Source of the DNA: Amycolatopsis sp. NBRC 101858
Lineage (GTDB): Bacteria; Actinomycetota; Actinomycetes; Mycobacteriales; Pseudonocardiaceae
Assembly (NCBI RefSeq): GCF_030269325.1
Contig: NZ_BSTD01000001.1
Coordinates: 1,070,681-1,134,680 of the forward strand
Length of the DNA: 64,000 nt
Reading direction: 5' to 3'
The notes below the pieces were generated by a model. That model ran no database searches. It worked only from the letters and a program-made list of their open reading frames with translations, and was not told the DNA's origin. The translations under genes were made by a program, and so were the position numbers. Positions 1-11,767 of this stretch are shown piece after piece; positions within the stretch are counted from its first letter, which is position 1; each line of letters opens with the position of its first letter.

Positions 1-41
1 AAGCACTCGACGTCCTCCGCATGGCCCGCGGCGGCAAGTGA
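1..41 (+). CDS. C-terminal end of an unidentified protein (partial)
   Basis: One frame from the left edge is open to a TGA at 39-41 and reads ALDVLRMARGGK. Only these 12 residues lie in the window, so no function can be given. The codons have the G/C third positions of the genome, and a strong hairpin follows about 35 bases downstream, which fits a real gene end. Confidence 0.45.
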   Translation, partial: ALDVLRMARGGK

Positions 42-77
42 CCGCCACCGAAGTGTAGCTGCGAGTAACAACTCGAT

Positions 78-118
78 ACCGGCAGCCGAGCCAGTTTCCG
101 GCGAGTTCGGCTGCCGGT
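78..118 (+). terminator. Hairpin downstream of the left-edge gene
   Basis: Twelve bases at 78-89 (ACCGGCAGCCGA) pair perfectly with 107-118 across a 17-base loop. There is no T-run, as is usual for actinomycete terminators. It probably ends the transcript entering from the left edge. Confidence 0.5.
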
Positions 119-269
119 TGGCCGATCTACCAGGCGATTCTCGTTCGTGAGGTGCACCCGTCGCGAAGCCATGAACCGGACTCGCCCCGGTGACGATCCG
201 TAACGCCACGCCAGCCCACCCCGATCCGCAAACGACGAGTCGAACAGCTCACGGACGAACGGATCACTG

Positions 270-434
270 GTGGGGCACTTCTTCACATACCTCGGAATCG
301 GACTCGCGACGGCTTTCGTCGTCAACCTTGTCAGGATGCTCGGGAAAGCAGTCGGCGCCGAGGCGACCTTCAAGATCATCTGCTGGGTTGGCGCTCTGAC
401 GTTCGCGATCGTCGTTGCGGTCAAGGCGATCTGA
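270..434 (+). CDS. Small two-segment membrane protein, hypothetical
   Basis: A 54-residue frame starts at GTG 270 behind ACGGA at 259-263. It begins VGHFFTYLGIGLATAFVVNL and has a second hydrophobic run (ICWVGALTFAIVVAV) near the C-terminus, with a charged stretch between, so it should be a two-helix membrane peptide. The DNA is less GC-rich than the neighbours, and the gene faces the aldo/keto reductase gene across a 32-base gap. I do not recognise the family. A longer overlapping frame from 190 has poor composition and was not preferred. Confidence 0.45.
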   Translation: MGHFFTYLGIGLATAFVVNLVRMLGKAVGAEATFKIICWVGALTFAIVVAVKAI

Positions 435-466
435 GGGCAAACCCGTTCGCGGCGGCAAGTGACTCC

Positions 467-1492
467 TTACCGCCGGCGCAGGCGCTTGTCCGCCAGCGCC
501 GGCGGGGTGTAGTCCTTCTCGGCCGAGTTCAAGTCCGTGCCCGGCGGGACGATCTCGTCGATCCGGTCCAGCACCTCGTCGTCCAGCACCAGGTCCGCGC
601 CCGCGAGCAGGTCGTCGAGCTGGGACGGCGTGCGCGGGCCGATGATCGCCGACGTCACGCCCGGGTGCGCCCGGACGAACGCCGTCGCCAGGTGCGTGAG
701 CGGGCGGCCCAGGTCGTCGGCGATCTTCTTCAGCTGCGCGATCGCCTCGAACTTGACGGCGTTCTCCGGTAGCGCCGGGTCGAACTTGTGCGCCTGCAAC
801 GTCCGGCGGCCTTCGGAAAGGTCCACATCGGACGGTTTCAGGTACTTGCCGGACAGCCAGCCGCTGGCCAGCGGGCTCCACGTCAGCACGCCCATGCCGT
901 ACTTCTGCGCAGTCGGCAGCACCGCCGCCTCGATCGCCCGGTTGAAGATCGAGTACGGCGGCTGCTCGGCGCGGAACCGGGCCAGGCCCCGCCTTTCCGC
1001 CACCCACTGGGCTTCCACGATCTGCTCGGCCGGGAAGTCCGACGACCCGATCGCGCGGACCTTCCCGGCGCGCACGAAGTCCGTCAGCACCGACAGCGTC
1101 TCCTCGATGTCGGTCGTCGGGTCCGGCCGGTGCACCTGGTAGAGGTCGACGTAGTCGGTGTCGAGCCGCCGCAGGCTGTCGTCGAGCGCGCGAGTGAGCC
1201 AGCGCCGGGAAAGCCCGCCCTGGTTGGGGTCGGCACCCATCTGGAAGAAGCCCTTGGTGGCCAGCACGACCTCGTCGCGGCGGCCCTTCAGCGCCTGGCC
1301 GACGATCCGCTCGTTCTCGCCGTCGCTGTACATGTCCGCGGTGTCCCAGAAGTTGACCCCGGCGTCGAGCGCCGTGTGCAGCATCCGGACGCCCTCTTCG
1401 TGGTCCGGATTGCCCCACTTGCCCAGCATCATCGCGCCGAACGCGTACTCGCTGACCGAGATCCCCGTGCCGCCCAGAATTCGTCGTTTCAT
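467..1492 (-). CDS. Aldo/keto reductase
   Basis: A 341-residue NAD(P)H-dependent oxidoreductase of the AKR (TIM-barrel) superfamily. The catalytic tetrad is visible: Asp50 and Tyr55 in FWDTADMY, Lys80 in VVLATKGFF, and His121 in DLYQVHRPDP. Near the C-terminus the cofactor-loop region reads TSAIIGPRTPSQLDDLL. The start is the ATG at 1492-1490; the longer open frame upstream is antisense to the divergent regulator gene. The start codons of this gene and the HTH regulator are about 100 bp apart, so they probably share a control region and the regulator may act on it. The physiological substrate cannot be read from the sequence. Confidence 0.95.
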   Translation of the reverse strand: MKRRILGGTGISVSEYAFGAMMLGKWGNPDHEEGVRMLHTALDAGVNFWDTADMYSDGENERIVGQALKGRRDEVVLATKGFFQMGADPNQGGLSRRWLTRALDDSLRRLDTDYVDLYQVHRPDPTTDIEETLSVLTDFVRAGKVRAIGSSDFPAEQIVEAQWVAERRGLARFRAEQPPYSIFNRAIEAAVLPTAQKYGMGVLTWSPLASGWLSGKYLKPSDVDLSEGRRTLQAHKFDPALPENAVKFEAIAQLKKIADDLGRPLTHLATAFVRAHPGVTSAIIGPRTPSQLDDLLAGADLVLDDEVLDRIDEIVPPGTDLNSAEKDYTPPALADKRLRRR

Positions 1493-1591
1493 GCCACCAC
1501 CCTGCGGCGAGCGAGAAGCACGGACCAGGTCACGTTCAACCTGGGTCTGCCAGTACCAGGCGGGCAGCCGCGAGGCGGGGATACTGGAGGC

Positions 1592-2455
1592 ATGAGTGAC
1601 GCAGCCGAGCTGGGCGCCTTCCTGAAGGCGCGCCGCGCCGCACTGGACCCCGCCGACCTGGGCCTGCCGCCCGGGATCACGCAGCGGCGCGTCCAGGGCC
1701 TGCGCCGCGAGGAGCTGGCGCAGCTGTCCGGCATCAGCGTCGACTACTACACGCGGCTGGAGCAGGGCCGCGCGAAGAACGTCTCGGACGCGGTTCTCGA
1801 CGCACTGGCCCGCGCGCTGCGGCTCAACGCCGGCGAGGAGGCCTACCTGCGCAACCTCGCCGCGCCGACGCGCCGGGACGAGCGCGCGCCGGAGCGGGTC
1901 CGCCCCGAGCTGCAGCAGCTGCTCGACGCCATCCAGGCGCCGGCGTTCGTCTTCGGCCAGTACATGGACGTGCTGGCGTGGAACGCGCTCGGCGGGGCCG
2001 TCGCGTTCGCCTTCGCCGACCTCGACGAGCGCAACATGCCGAAGCTCATCTTCACCGACGAACGCGCGAAGCAGCTGCACCCGGAGTACGACGCCGTCTG
2101 CCGCGAGCTCGTCGCGAACCTGCGCGCGGAAAGCGGCCGCCACCCCGGCGACCCGCGGTTCGCCCAGCTCATCGGCGAACTTTCGCTGGCCAGCGAGCAG
2201 TTCCGGAAGCTGTGGGCCGAGCACGCGGTGCAGGAGAAGGCCCAGGGCTGGAAGGTGCTGCGCAACCCCGTCGTCGGCGAGCTGCGGCTGCGCTACGAGA
2301 CGCTGCGCCTGCCCCAGGACCCCGACCAGGGCATGGTGATCTACCACGCCGAACCGGGCTCGGAGACCGAACGCGCGCTCGGCCTGCTGGCCAGCTGGAT
2401 CGCCGCCGATGAACGACCGGTGAACACTCGGCCATCACGCACCCACCCGGCGTAA
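1592..2455 (+). CDS. XRE-type HTH regulator with MmyB-like ligand domain
   Basis: This 287-residue cytoplasmic transcription factor has an N-terminal Cro/C1-type helix-turn-helix at about residues 28-75 (RREELAQLSGISVDYYTRLE), a very common form in actinomycetes. It is followed by an MmyB-like domain (residues about 105-280) thought to bind a small hydrophobic ligand. GGAGG lies just upstream of ATG 1592. The gene is divergent from the aldo/keto reductase gene; regulators of this class often control an adjacent oxidoreductase gene, so local control is likely but inferred. Confidence 0.93.
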   Translation: MSDAAELGAFLKARRAALDPADLGLPPGITQRRVQGLRREELAQLSGISVDYYTRLEQGRAKNVSDAVLDALARALRLNAGEEAYLRNLAAPTRRDERAPERVRPELQQLLDAIQAPAFVFGQYMDVLAWNALGGAVAFAFADLDERNMPKLIFTDERAKQLHPEYDAVCRELVANLRAESGRHPGDPRFAQLIGELSLASEQFRKLWAEHAVQEKAQGWKVLRNPVVGELRLRYETLRLPQDPDQGMVIYHAEPGSETERALGLLASWIAADERPVNTRPSRTHPA

Positions 2456-2505
2456 CGGCTGCCTAGGCTGTTTGCCCTGGGGAGTCGGGGTAGAGGAGCA
2501 GTCCG

Positions 2506-4185
2506 GTGGGCGTCGGCGCGACGATGCAGTCCCTCGCCGAAATCCTGAGCTCGGACTCCGGCAGCCTCGTCCTCGGCATCGCCGCGCTGGTCGCGATCGC
2601 CGCGCCGTTCATCGACCGCTACTTCATCCGGCGGCGCCGGCTGACGTTCCGCGTCCTCTACAACTCCAAGATCGGGCTCTCCCCGATCGACCTGCACGAC
2701 GGCGAGAACGGCAGCGCACAGGCGGATCCGCAGCTGGAACGCACCGCGCGGCTGCTGAACCGGATGAGCGTCGTCGTGATCCGGATCCACAACACCGGCG
2801 GGTTCGACATCGCGCCGGACGACTTCGAGATCCCGCTGTCGTTCACCTTCGGCAGCCGGATCGTCTGGGACGCGCGGGTGTCCGACGCGACCGACGACGG
2901 CCTGCGCCAGCACGTCCGCGACGGCCTCGAGTTCTTCACGCGCGAGACACCGCAACGGCCCGTCGAAGGCGTGAAGCTGTCGCGTGTGCGCGCGCTGCTG
3001 CCGAAACGGCTGGCCGGGCTCGCCGCGTCCGAAGTCCCGCCTGAGGCACCCGAGTGGCACGGCGTGCGGTTCGCGCGGCTTTCCTTGAAGCGCAAGGAGA
3101 AGTTCAAGCTGGTCGTCGTGCTGCGGGAGTCCGACGGCCACGAAGGCGAGATCAGCAAGGAGATCGACCACCACGCCCGGCTCGCGGCCGGCCGGATCAA
3201 GGACGACCGCAAGCAGCGCCGGTTCGGCTGGCCGGTCATCACGACAGCGGTCGGGGTGCTGCTGACGGGTGCCTTGCTGGCCACGCTGCTCGTCTCGTGG
3301 TCCCGGCCGGCCGACTCCGCGCAGTGCGCCACCGGGAAGCTGTCGGTCGAGGGGTCGAGCGCGTTCGTGCCGATCATCGACAGCATCGCCGCCGAGTACC
3401 ACGGCCAGTGCGACGGCGCGGCCATCACGACCCGCGCGACCGGCAGCGTCACCGGCGTCCGCGCGCTCGCCCCGGTCGGCGCGGCGGGCAAGGACGAGCT
3501 GGCGGTGCTCTCGGACGGCCGGTCCGGGGAAGCCGGCCCCGACCTGGAGGCAAAGGCCGTCGCGGTGGTCGTGTACAGCCTGGTCGTGAACCGCGCGGCC
3601 GGCGTCGACAAGCTGACGACCCAGCAGGTCAAGGACATCTTCAGCGGCCGGGTGCGGAACTGGGACCAGCTGCGGCCGGGCCCGTCGGTGCCGATCGGGA
3701 TCGTCGGGCGCGGGCAGGAGTCGGGCACGCGCAAGACGTTCGAGCAGAAAGTGCTCGGCGGCGCGGAAGACCGGCTGACGTCGGACTCGTGCCGCAAGCC
3801 GGAGCGCGACCCGGCGGCGGCCACCACGCGCTGCGAGCGCGGCACGACCGCCGAGGTGCTCACCGAGGTCGGCGCGGTGCCGGGCGCGATCGGGTACGCC
3901 GACGTCCCGGCGGCCAAAACCGCGGCCGCCCGCGACCAGCAGGTGACGGTCGTGCAGCTCGACGGCCACTACCCCGACGTCACGACCGTCGGCGCCGGGT
4001 ACCGGTTCTGGACCGTCGAGTACCTCTACACGAAGGGCGTGCCCTCGAACGGGAGCGTGCTGAAGCGGTTCCTCGACTACCTGGCGAGCCCGACCGCGCG
4101 GGCCGAGCTGCAGGACGCCGGGTACACGCCGTGCGTGGCCAAGGACGGCCTGCTCGACCCCCTCTGCACCAGGCCGGACATCTGA
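2506..4185 (+). CDS. Membrane-anchored PstS-like phosphate-binding-fold protein
   Basis: A 559-residue protein with an unusual layout. A hydrophobic helix at about residues 18-36 is followed by a basic RRRR stretch, a ~200-residue domain probably in the cytoplasm, a second helix at about 245-268, and then a PBP-like domain of the PstS family to the C-terminus. That domain has VEGSSAFVPIID at its start, VNRAAGVDKLTTQQVKDIFSG in the middle, and GRGQESGTRKTFEQ, the Ser-Gly-Thr loop used by phosphate-binding proteins. No lipobox is present and no pst transporter genes adjoin it, so a sensor or scavenger is as likely as a transport receptor. GTG 2506 follows a GAGGAGC ribosome site. Confidence 0.85.
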   Translation: MGVGATMQSLAEILSSDSGSLVLGIAALVAIAAPFIDRYFIRRRRLTFRVLYNSKIGLSPIDLHDGENGSAQADPQLERTARLLNRMSVVVIRIHNTGGFDIAPDDFEIPLSFTFGSRIVWDARVSDATDDGLRQHVRDGLEFFTRETPQRPVEGVKLSRVRALLPKRLAGLAASEVPPEAPEWHGVRFARLSLKRKEKFKLVVVLRESDGHEGEISKEIDHHARLAAGRIKDDRKQRRFGWPVITTAVGVLLTGALLATLLVSWSRPADSAQCATGKLSVEGSSAFVPIIDSIAAEYHGQCDGAAITTRATGSVTGVRALAPVGAAGKDELAVLSDGRSGEAGPDLEAKAVAVVVYSLVVNRAAGVDKLTTQQVKDIFSGRVRNWDQLRPGPSVPIGIVGRGQESGTRKTFEQKVLGGAEDRLTSDSCRKPERDPAAATTRCERGTTAEVLTEVGAVPGAIGYADVPAAKTAAARDQQVTVVQLDGHYPDVTTVGAGYRFWTVEYLYTKGVPSNGSVLKRFLDYLASPTARAELQDAGYTPCVAKDGLLDPLCTRPDI

Positions 4186-4225
4186 TCGGCAGGAAATTGT
4201 CGGTGGTCCGGGTCATGATGTCCGG

Positions 4226-5758
4226 GTGTTGCTCAGCGAGATAGTCCGGACGTCCGCCGAACTGGCGGCGACGCGGTCCAGGAAGGCGAAGATCGCCCTC
4301 CTGGCCTCGGTGCTGCGCGCGGCCGGGAGCACCGAGCTGGCCACGGTGATCGCGTACCTCACCGGGCAGACGGCGCAGGACAGGCTGGGTGCGGGCTGGC
4401 GCACCCTGGCCGGGCTCGGCGCGGCACCGGCTCCCGGCCCGGTCGTGACGGTGCTCGAAGTGGACACGGCCTTGACCTCCGCGGCCGGCGTCGCGGCGGG
4501 CACGGGCTCCGCGGGGCGTCGTCAAGAGATCCTGCGCGCGTTGTTCGAGCGGCTGACGCAGGACGAGCAGCAGTTCCTGTTCCGGCTGGTCACCGGCGAG
4601 CTGCGGCAAGGTGCACTGGAGGGCGTGATGGTCGACGCGATCGCGGCGGCGGCCGAGGTGCCGGCCGTGGACGTGCGGCGCGCGTTCATGCTGTCCGGGA
4701 AGCTCGGCGTCACCGGTGTCGCGGCGCTGACCGGCGGGCAGGCGGCGCTGGCGGAGTTCCGGCTCACCCTGGGCACGCCGGTCAAGCCGATGCTGGCGTC
4801 GCCGGCGGAGTCCTTGGAGGAAGCGGTCGCCGAGCACGCCGAGGCGATCGTCGAGTACAAGATGGACGGTGCGCGGATCCAGGTGCACCGCCAGGGTGAC
4901 GAGGTGCACGTCTGGACGCGGACGCTGCGCGAGATCACCGGCAGCGTGCAGGAGCTGGTCGAGCTCGTGCGGGCGCTGCCGTGCGAATCGGTGGTGCTGG
5001 ACGGCGAAACCCTGGCGCTGACCGACGCCGGGCGGCCCCGGCCGTTCCAGGACACGATGAGCCGGTTCGGCAGCACGCGCGAGGAGCAGGTGAAGGCGCT
5101 GCTGCTGCGGCCGTACTTCTTCGACTGCCTGCACCTCGACGGCGTCGACCTGCTGGACGCGCCGCTGTCCGAGCGCAACGCGGTGCTGCGCAAGGTCGCC
5201 GGGGCGCACGTGATCCCCGGCGAGCTGGGCGTTTCGCGTGCGGCCGAAGTGCTGGAGGCGGCGATGGAAGCCGGGCACGAAGGGGTGATGGTCAAGGACC
5301 TGGCGTCGCCGTACGCGGCGGGGCGGCGCGGGCGGGCGTGGCTGAAGGTCAAGCCGGTGCACACGATCGACCTGGTGGTCCTCGCGGCGGAGTGGGGCCA
5401 CGGCCGGCGCACGGGCACGCTGTCGAACCTGCACCTGGGCGCGCGCGACCCGGACGGCGGCCCGCCGATCATGGTGGGCAAGACGTTCAAGGGCATGACC
5501 GACGAGATCCTGGCGTGGCAGACGAGGACGTTCCAGGAGATCGAAACCCACCGCGACGACTGGACGGTGTACGTCCGCCCGGAGGTCGTTGTGGAGATCG
5601 AACTGGACAGCGCCCAGGTGTCGACGCGCTACCCGGGCGGGCTGGCGCTGCGGTTCGCACGGGTGGTCCGCTACCGCCCGGACAAGGACCCGGCGGACGC
5701 GGACACGATCGACACGGTCCGCGGCCTCCTGCACGGCGACCGGTCGGAAGGGAGCTGA
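4226..5758 (+). CDS. ligB: ATP-dependent DNA ligase (LigB type)
   Basis: A 510-residue ligase matching the length and layout of mycobacterial LigB (about 507 residues). The N-terminal DNA-binding region is followed by the nucleotidyltransferase domain. Motif I is EYKMDGARIQVH, with the adenylated lysine at position 212. Motif III-like VVLDGETLAL, motif IV EGVMVKDL and motif V AWLKVKPVHTIDLVVLA follow. The C-terminal OB-fold region includes RYPGGLALRFARVVRYRPDK. It seals nicked DNA using ATP as an accessory to the NAD-dependent LigA. The start is GTG 4226; an ATG slightly upstream is out of frame. Confidence 0.95.
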   Translation: MLLSEIVRTSAELAATRSRKAKIALLASVLRAAGSTELATVIAYLTGQTAQDRLGAGWRTLAGLGAAPAPGPVVTVLEVDTALTSAAGVAAGTGSAGRRQEILRALFERLTQDEQQFLFRLVTGELRQGALEGVMVDAIAAAAEVPAVDVRRAFMLSGKLGVTGVAALTGGQAALAEFRLTLGTPVKPMLASPAESLEEAVAEHAEAIVEYKMDGARIQVHRQGDEVHVWTRTLREITGSVQELVELVRALPCESVVLDGETLALTDAGRPRPFQDTMSRFGSTREEQVKALLLRPYFFDCLHLDGVDLLDAPLSERNAVLRKVAGAHVIPGELGVSRAAEVLEAAMEAGHEGVMVKDLASPYAAGRRGRAWLKVKPVHTIDLVVLAAEWGHGRRTGTLSNLHLGARDPDGGPPIMVGKTFKGMTDEILAWQTRTFQEIETHRDDWTVYVRPEVVVEIELDSAQVSTRYPGGLALRFARVVRYRPDKDPADADTIDTVRGLLHGDRSEGS

Positions 5759-5799
5759 CTACGAAAGTCTCGATCGCGACATCGCGCGTCTTCGGGGTG

Positions 5800-5819
5800 C
5801 TTTCCTCGTAAAAGGAAAG
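5800..5819 (+). terminator. Short hairpin after the ligase gene
   Basis: CTTTCCT at 5800-5806 pairs with AGGAAAG at 5813-5819 in a locally AT-richer stretch between the ligase gene and the S53 peptidase gene. It could be a weak terminator or part of the peptidase leader; the stem is only seven pairs. Confidence 0.3.
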
Positions 5820-5894
5820 ACGAAAGTCGATGTTGCCTTCTCCCGCATCTGAGCAGAGTGGCTGACGGAGTTTTCCTTCAGCCAGGGAGAAAGC

Positions 5895-7187
5895 ATGAGA
5901 TTGCGCGCTGTGTCCGGCTTGCTCGCGAGCACCACGCTGCTCGTGACCGCGTTCGCCGCACCGGCTTCGGCCACACCGGTGCCGAACACGCCGGGCGCCG
6001 GGCACCAGCCGTCGAAGCACCACTTCTCGGCGGCCGCGCAGTCGTTCGTCGGCGCGAACACCGTGGAGAAGCGCGTCGCCAAGCTGGAGGCGGCGATGGC
6101 GTCGCTGCCGAAGGAGAGCACCGCGTACAACGCGACGAAGCTGTGGAACGCCGGCATCACCGGCGCGGGCAGCACCGTCGCGACGCTGGTGTCCTTCGGC
6201 GACGACCAGGTCAAGCAGGTGCTCGACACGTACTCGAAGAACCACGGCCTGCCGCCGGCGAACGTCGAGGTCATCCAGCCGTCCGGCCCGGTGCCCGCGT
6301 GCACCGACCCCGGCGTCGACACCGCCACCTGCCAGGGCTGGGGCGGCGAAACCGACCTCGACGTCACGATGATGCACGCCCTCGCGCCGAACGCGAAGAT
6401 CATCGTCGCGGCGACGCCGGTCGCGGAGACGCAGGGCTTCACCGGCCTGCCCGAGATGATGCACGCGGTCGACTACATGACCGAGCACAAGCTGACCGAC
6501 GTCATCTCGATGAGCTTCGGCACCACCGAGGAGAACTTCCCGTCGTTCGACTCGATCAAGACGCTCGACCCGGCGCTGGACCGCGCGAGCAAGGCCGGGA
6601 TCACGATGGTCGCCTCCTCCGGCGACGACGGCCCGACCGGCGGGTACCTCTACGGCCCGGGCAACTACCCGTACCGCGTCGCGAGCTGGCCGGCGTCCGA
6701 CCCGCGCGTCACGACGCTCGGCGGCACGCAGCTGCACCTCGACGCGAACGGCAACCGCACCAAGGCGGACGACGTCGTGAACGTCGCGGACAACGGCTTC
6801 TCCGAGGGCTCCGGGCTGTCGAAGACCTACGCGCGGCCGAACTGGCAGGACGGCGTCAAGAAGATCACCGGCAGCAAGATGCGCTCGTTCCCGGACATCA
6901 GCATGGAGGGCGTCTTCGGGACGTCGCAGTCCGCGCCGCTGTTCGCCGGCGTGCTCGCGCTCGCGGTGCAGGCCAAGGGCGGCAAGCTCGGCCAGATCAA
7001 CCCGGCGCTGTACACGAAGCTCGGCCCGGCCGGCCCGAAGGCGGGCATCGTCGACGTGACCGAAGGCGACAACAGCCAGGACGGTGTCACCGGCTTCACC
7101 GCGGCGAAGGGATTCGACATCGCCAGCGGCTGGGGCACGGTCGACGCGTCGGTCTTCGTCCCCGCACTGGTGAAAGCACTGCGCTGA
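5895..7187 (+). CDS. Secreted S53 (sedolisin-type) serine-carboxyl peptidase
   Basis: A 430-residue exported protease. A Sec signal peptide (residues 1-27, cleavage likely after PASA) precedes a sedolisin catalytic domain. Family residues are in place: Glu152 and Asp156 in GGETDLDVTMMHALAPNAKI, the oxyanion Asp in SSGDDG (about 244), and the nucleophile Ser344 in GTSQSAP. The C-terminal end FDIASGWGTVDASVF is the usual calcium-site region. Only about 50 residues separate the signal peptide from the catalytic domain, much shorter than the usual activation prodomain. ATG 5895 follows CAGGGAGAAAG. It probably digests protein outside the cell. Confidence 0.92.
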   Translation: MRLRAVSGLLASTTLLVTAFAAPASATPVPNTPGAGHQPSKHHFSAAAQSFVGANTVEKRVAKLEAAMASLPKESTAYNATKLWNAGITGAGSTVATLVSFGDDQVKQVLDTYSKNHGLPPANVEVIQPSGPVPACTDPGVDTATCQGWGGETDLDVTMMHALAPNAKIIVAATPVAETQGFTGLPEMMHAVDYMTEHKLTDVISMSFGTTEENFPSFDSIKTLDPALDRASKAGITMVASSGDDGPTGGYLYGPGNYPYRVASWPASDPRVTTLGGTQLHLDANGNRTKADDVVNVADNGFSEGSGLSKTYARPNWQDGVKKITGSKMRSFPDISMEGVFGTSQSAPLFAGVLALAVQAKGGKLGQINPALYTKLGPAGPKAGIVDVTEGDNSQDGVTGFTAAKGFDIASGWGTVDASVFVPALVKALR

Positions 7188-7341
7188 CCATTTCACCGGA
7201 ATCGGTGGCATTCGGTTTATTCGACGCGGAAATCCGCGCCGGTGTCAGCAATTTTCCCCACAGATCGCGAAGGCGTCCGTCAGTACGATGCTGCTCCTCG
7301 GAGAACCCGCTCACTCCCCGAGCGGTCATGGAGGAGTACAA

Positions 7342-7782
7342 GTGGCAAGCAAGGAAGAACTGAAAGCGGCGATCCACGCCGCTTTCGACGCGGCCGTCGC
7401 CGACGGGACGGGTTACACCAAGGTGTACGCCGCGGAAATCAAGCAAAAGAACTTCATCGTTTTCCGCACCACCACCGTCAGCAATTTCGCGGTGGGTTTC
7501 CGGCCGGGGCAGACCGACCTCGTGATCGTGCCGCTCGAGGAAAAGAGCGGCACGGTCACGGCGGGCACCCCGCTGACGATCACGGACGCGAACCGGGCGT
7601 CGGTCAAGAAGCGTGATCTGCAGGGCCGGTTCGTGATCAAGACGACGGAGGGGCAGAGCTTCAAGCTCAGCATCCTCCCCTCCGTGCCGAAGCTCCTCGC
7701 CGCCAGTTACCAGCTGCCGGTCGAGCAGAAGGCCGAGTACGAGGCGTTCACCACCCTCCGGGACGCCCTCACCACGGCCTGA
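7342..7782 (+). CDS. Conserved hypothetical protein, 146 aa
   Basis: The start is GTG 7342 behind GGAGGAG (about 7330-7336); an in-frame ATG at 7288 would add an unlikely tail. The product is soluble, with a helical first third (SKEELKAAIHAAFDAAVADG) and a strand-rich middle, no signal peptide and no recognised motif. It lies 154 bp after the secreted peptidase in the same direction, and a strong hairpin follows it. No function can be assigned. Confidence 0.75.
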   Translation: MASKEELKAAIHAAFDAAVADGTGYTKVYAAEIKQKNFIVFRTTTVSNFAVGFRPGQTDLVIVPLEEKSGTVTAGTPLTITDANRASVKKRDLQGRFVIKTTEGQSFKLSILPSVPKLLAASYQLPVEQKAEYEAFTTLRDALTTA

Positions 7783-7789
7783 CGACCGA

Positions 7790-7816
7790 GCGCCCCGGTG
7801 CACCACACCGGGGCGC
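7790..7816 (+). terminator. Hairpin terminator
   Basis: GCGCCCCGGTG at 7790-7800 pairs perfectly with 7806-7816 around a five-base loop, eight bases after the stop of the 146-residue gene. Confidence 0.7.
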
Positions 7817-7994
7817 GTCCGGCTTCAGTGGCAGCGGCCGGACGGGCGGGGCGCCGAGCACGCCGTGCGAGACGACCTTCGTCGCCCCGCCCCTCAGCGG
7901 CCCGCCGGCGCAGACCATCTCCGCCGACAATAGGACGCGCCGGGTGAGCGGCTCGACTCGATCGGGTGGTCCACAGTGGAACTATCCTCCGGGA

Positions 7995-11718
<3,724 letters not shown>

Positions 11719-11721
11719 AAG

Positions 11722-11758
11722 CCGTGAAGGCCACCTCGAGCCGAGGTGGCCTTCACGG
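11722..11758. terminator. Bidirectional hairpin between guaB1 and phoH2
   Basis: Seventeen bases at 11722-11738 pair perfectly with 11742-11758 around a three-base loop. The hairpin lies between two convergent genes, four bases from one stop and ten from the other. The core GTGAAGGCCACC recurs in other hairpins of the window (42649-42690, 60375-60409). Confidence 0.8.
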
Positions 11759-11767
11759 ACTTCAAGC

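Noticed and set aside
2341..3969. Long open frames antisense to real genes (for example opposite the PstS-like and DNA ligase genes)
   Set aside because: GC-rich third positions leave the other frames free of stops. These frames have Arg/Pro/Ala-rich nonsense composition, no ribosome sites and no motifs.
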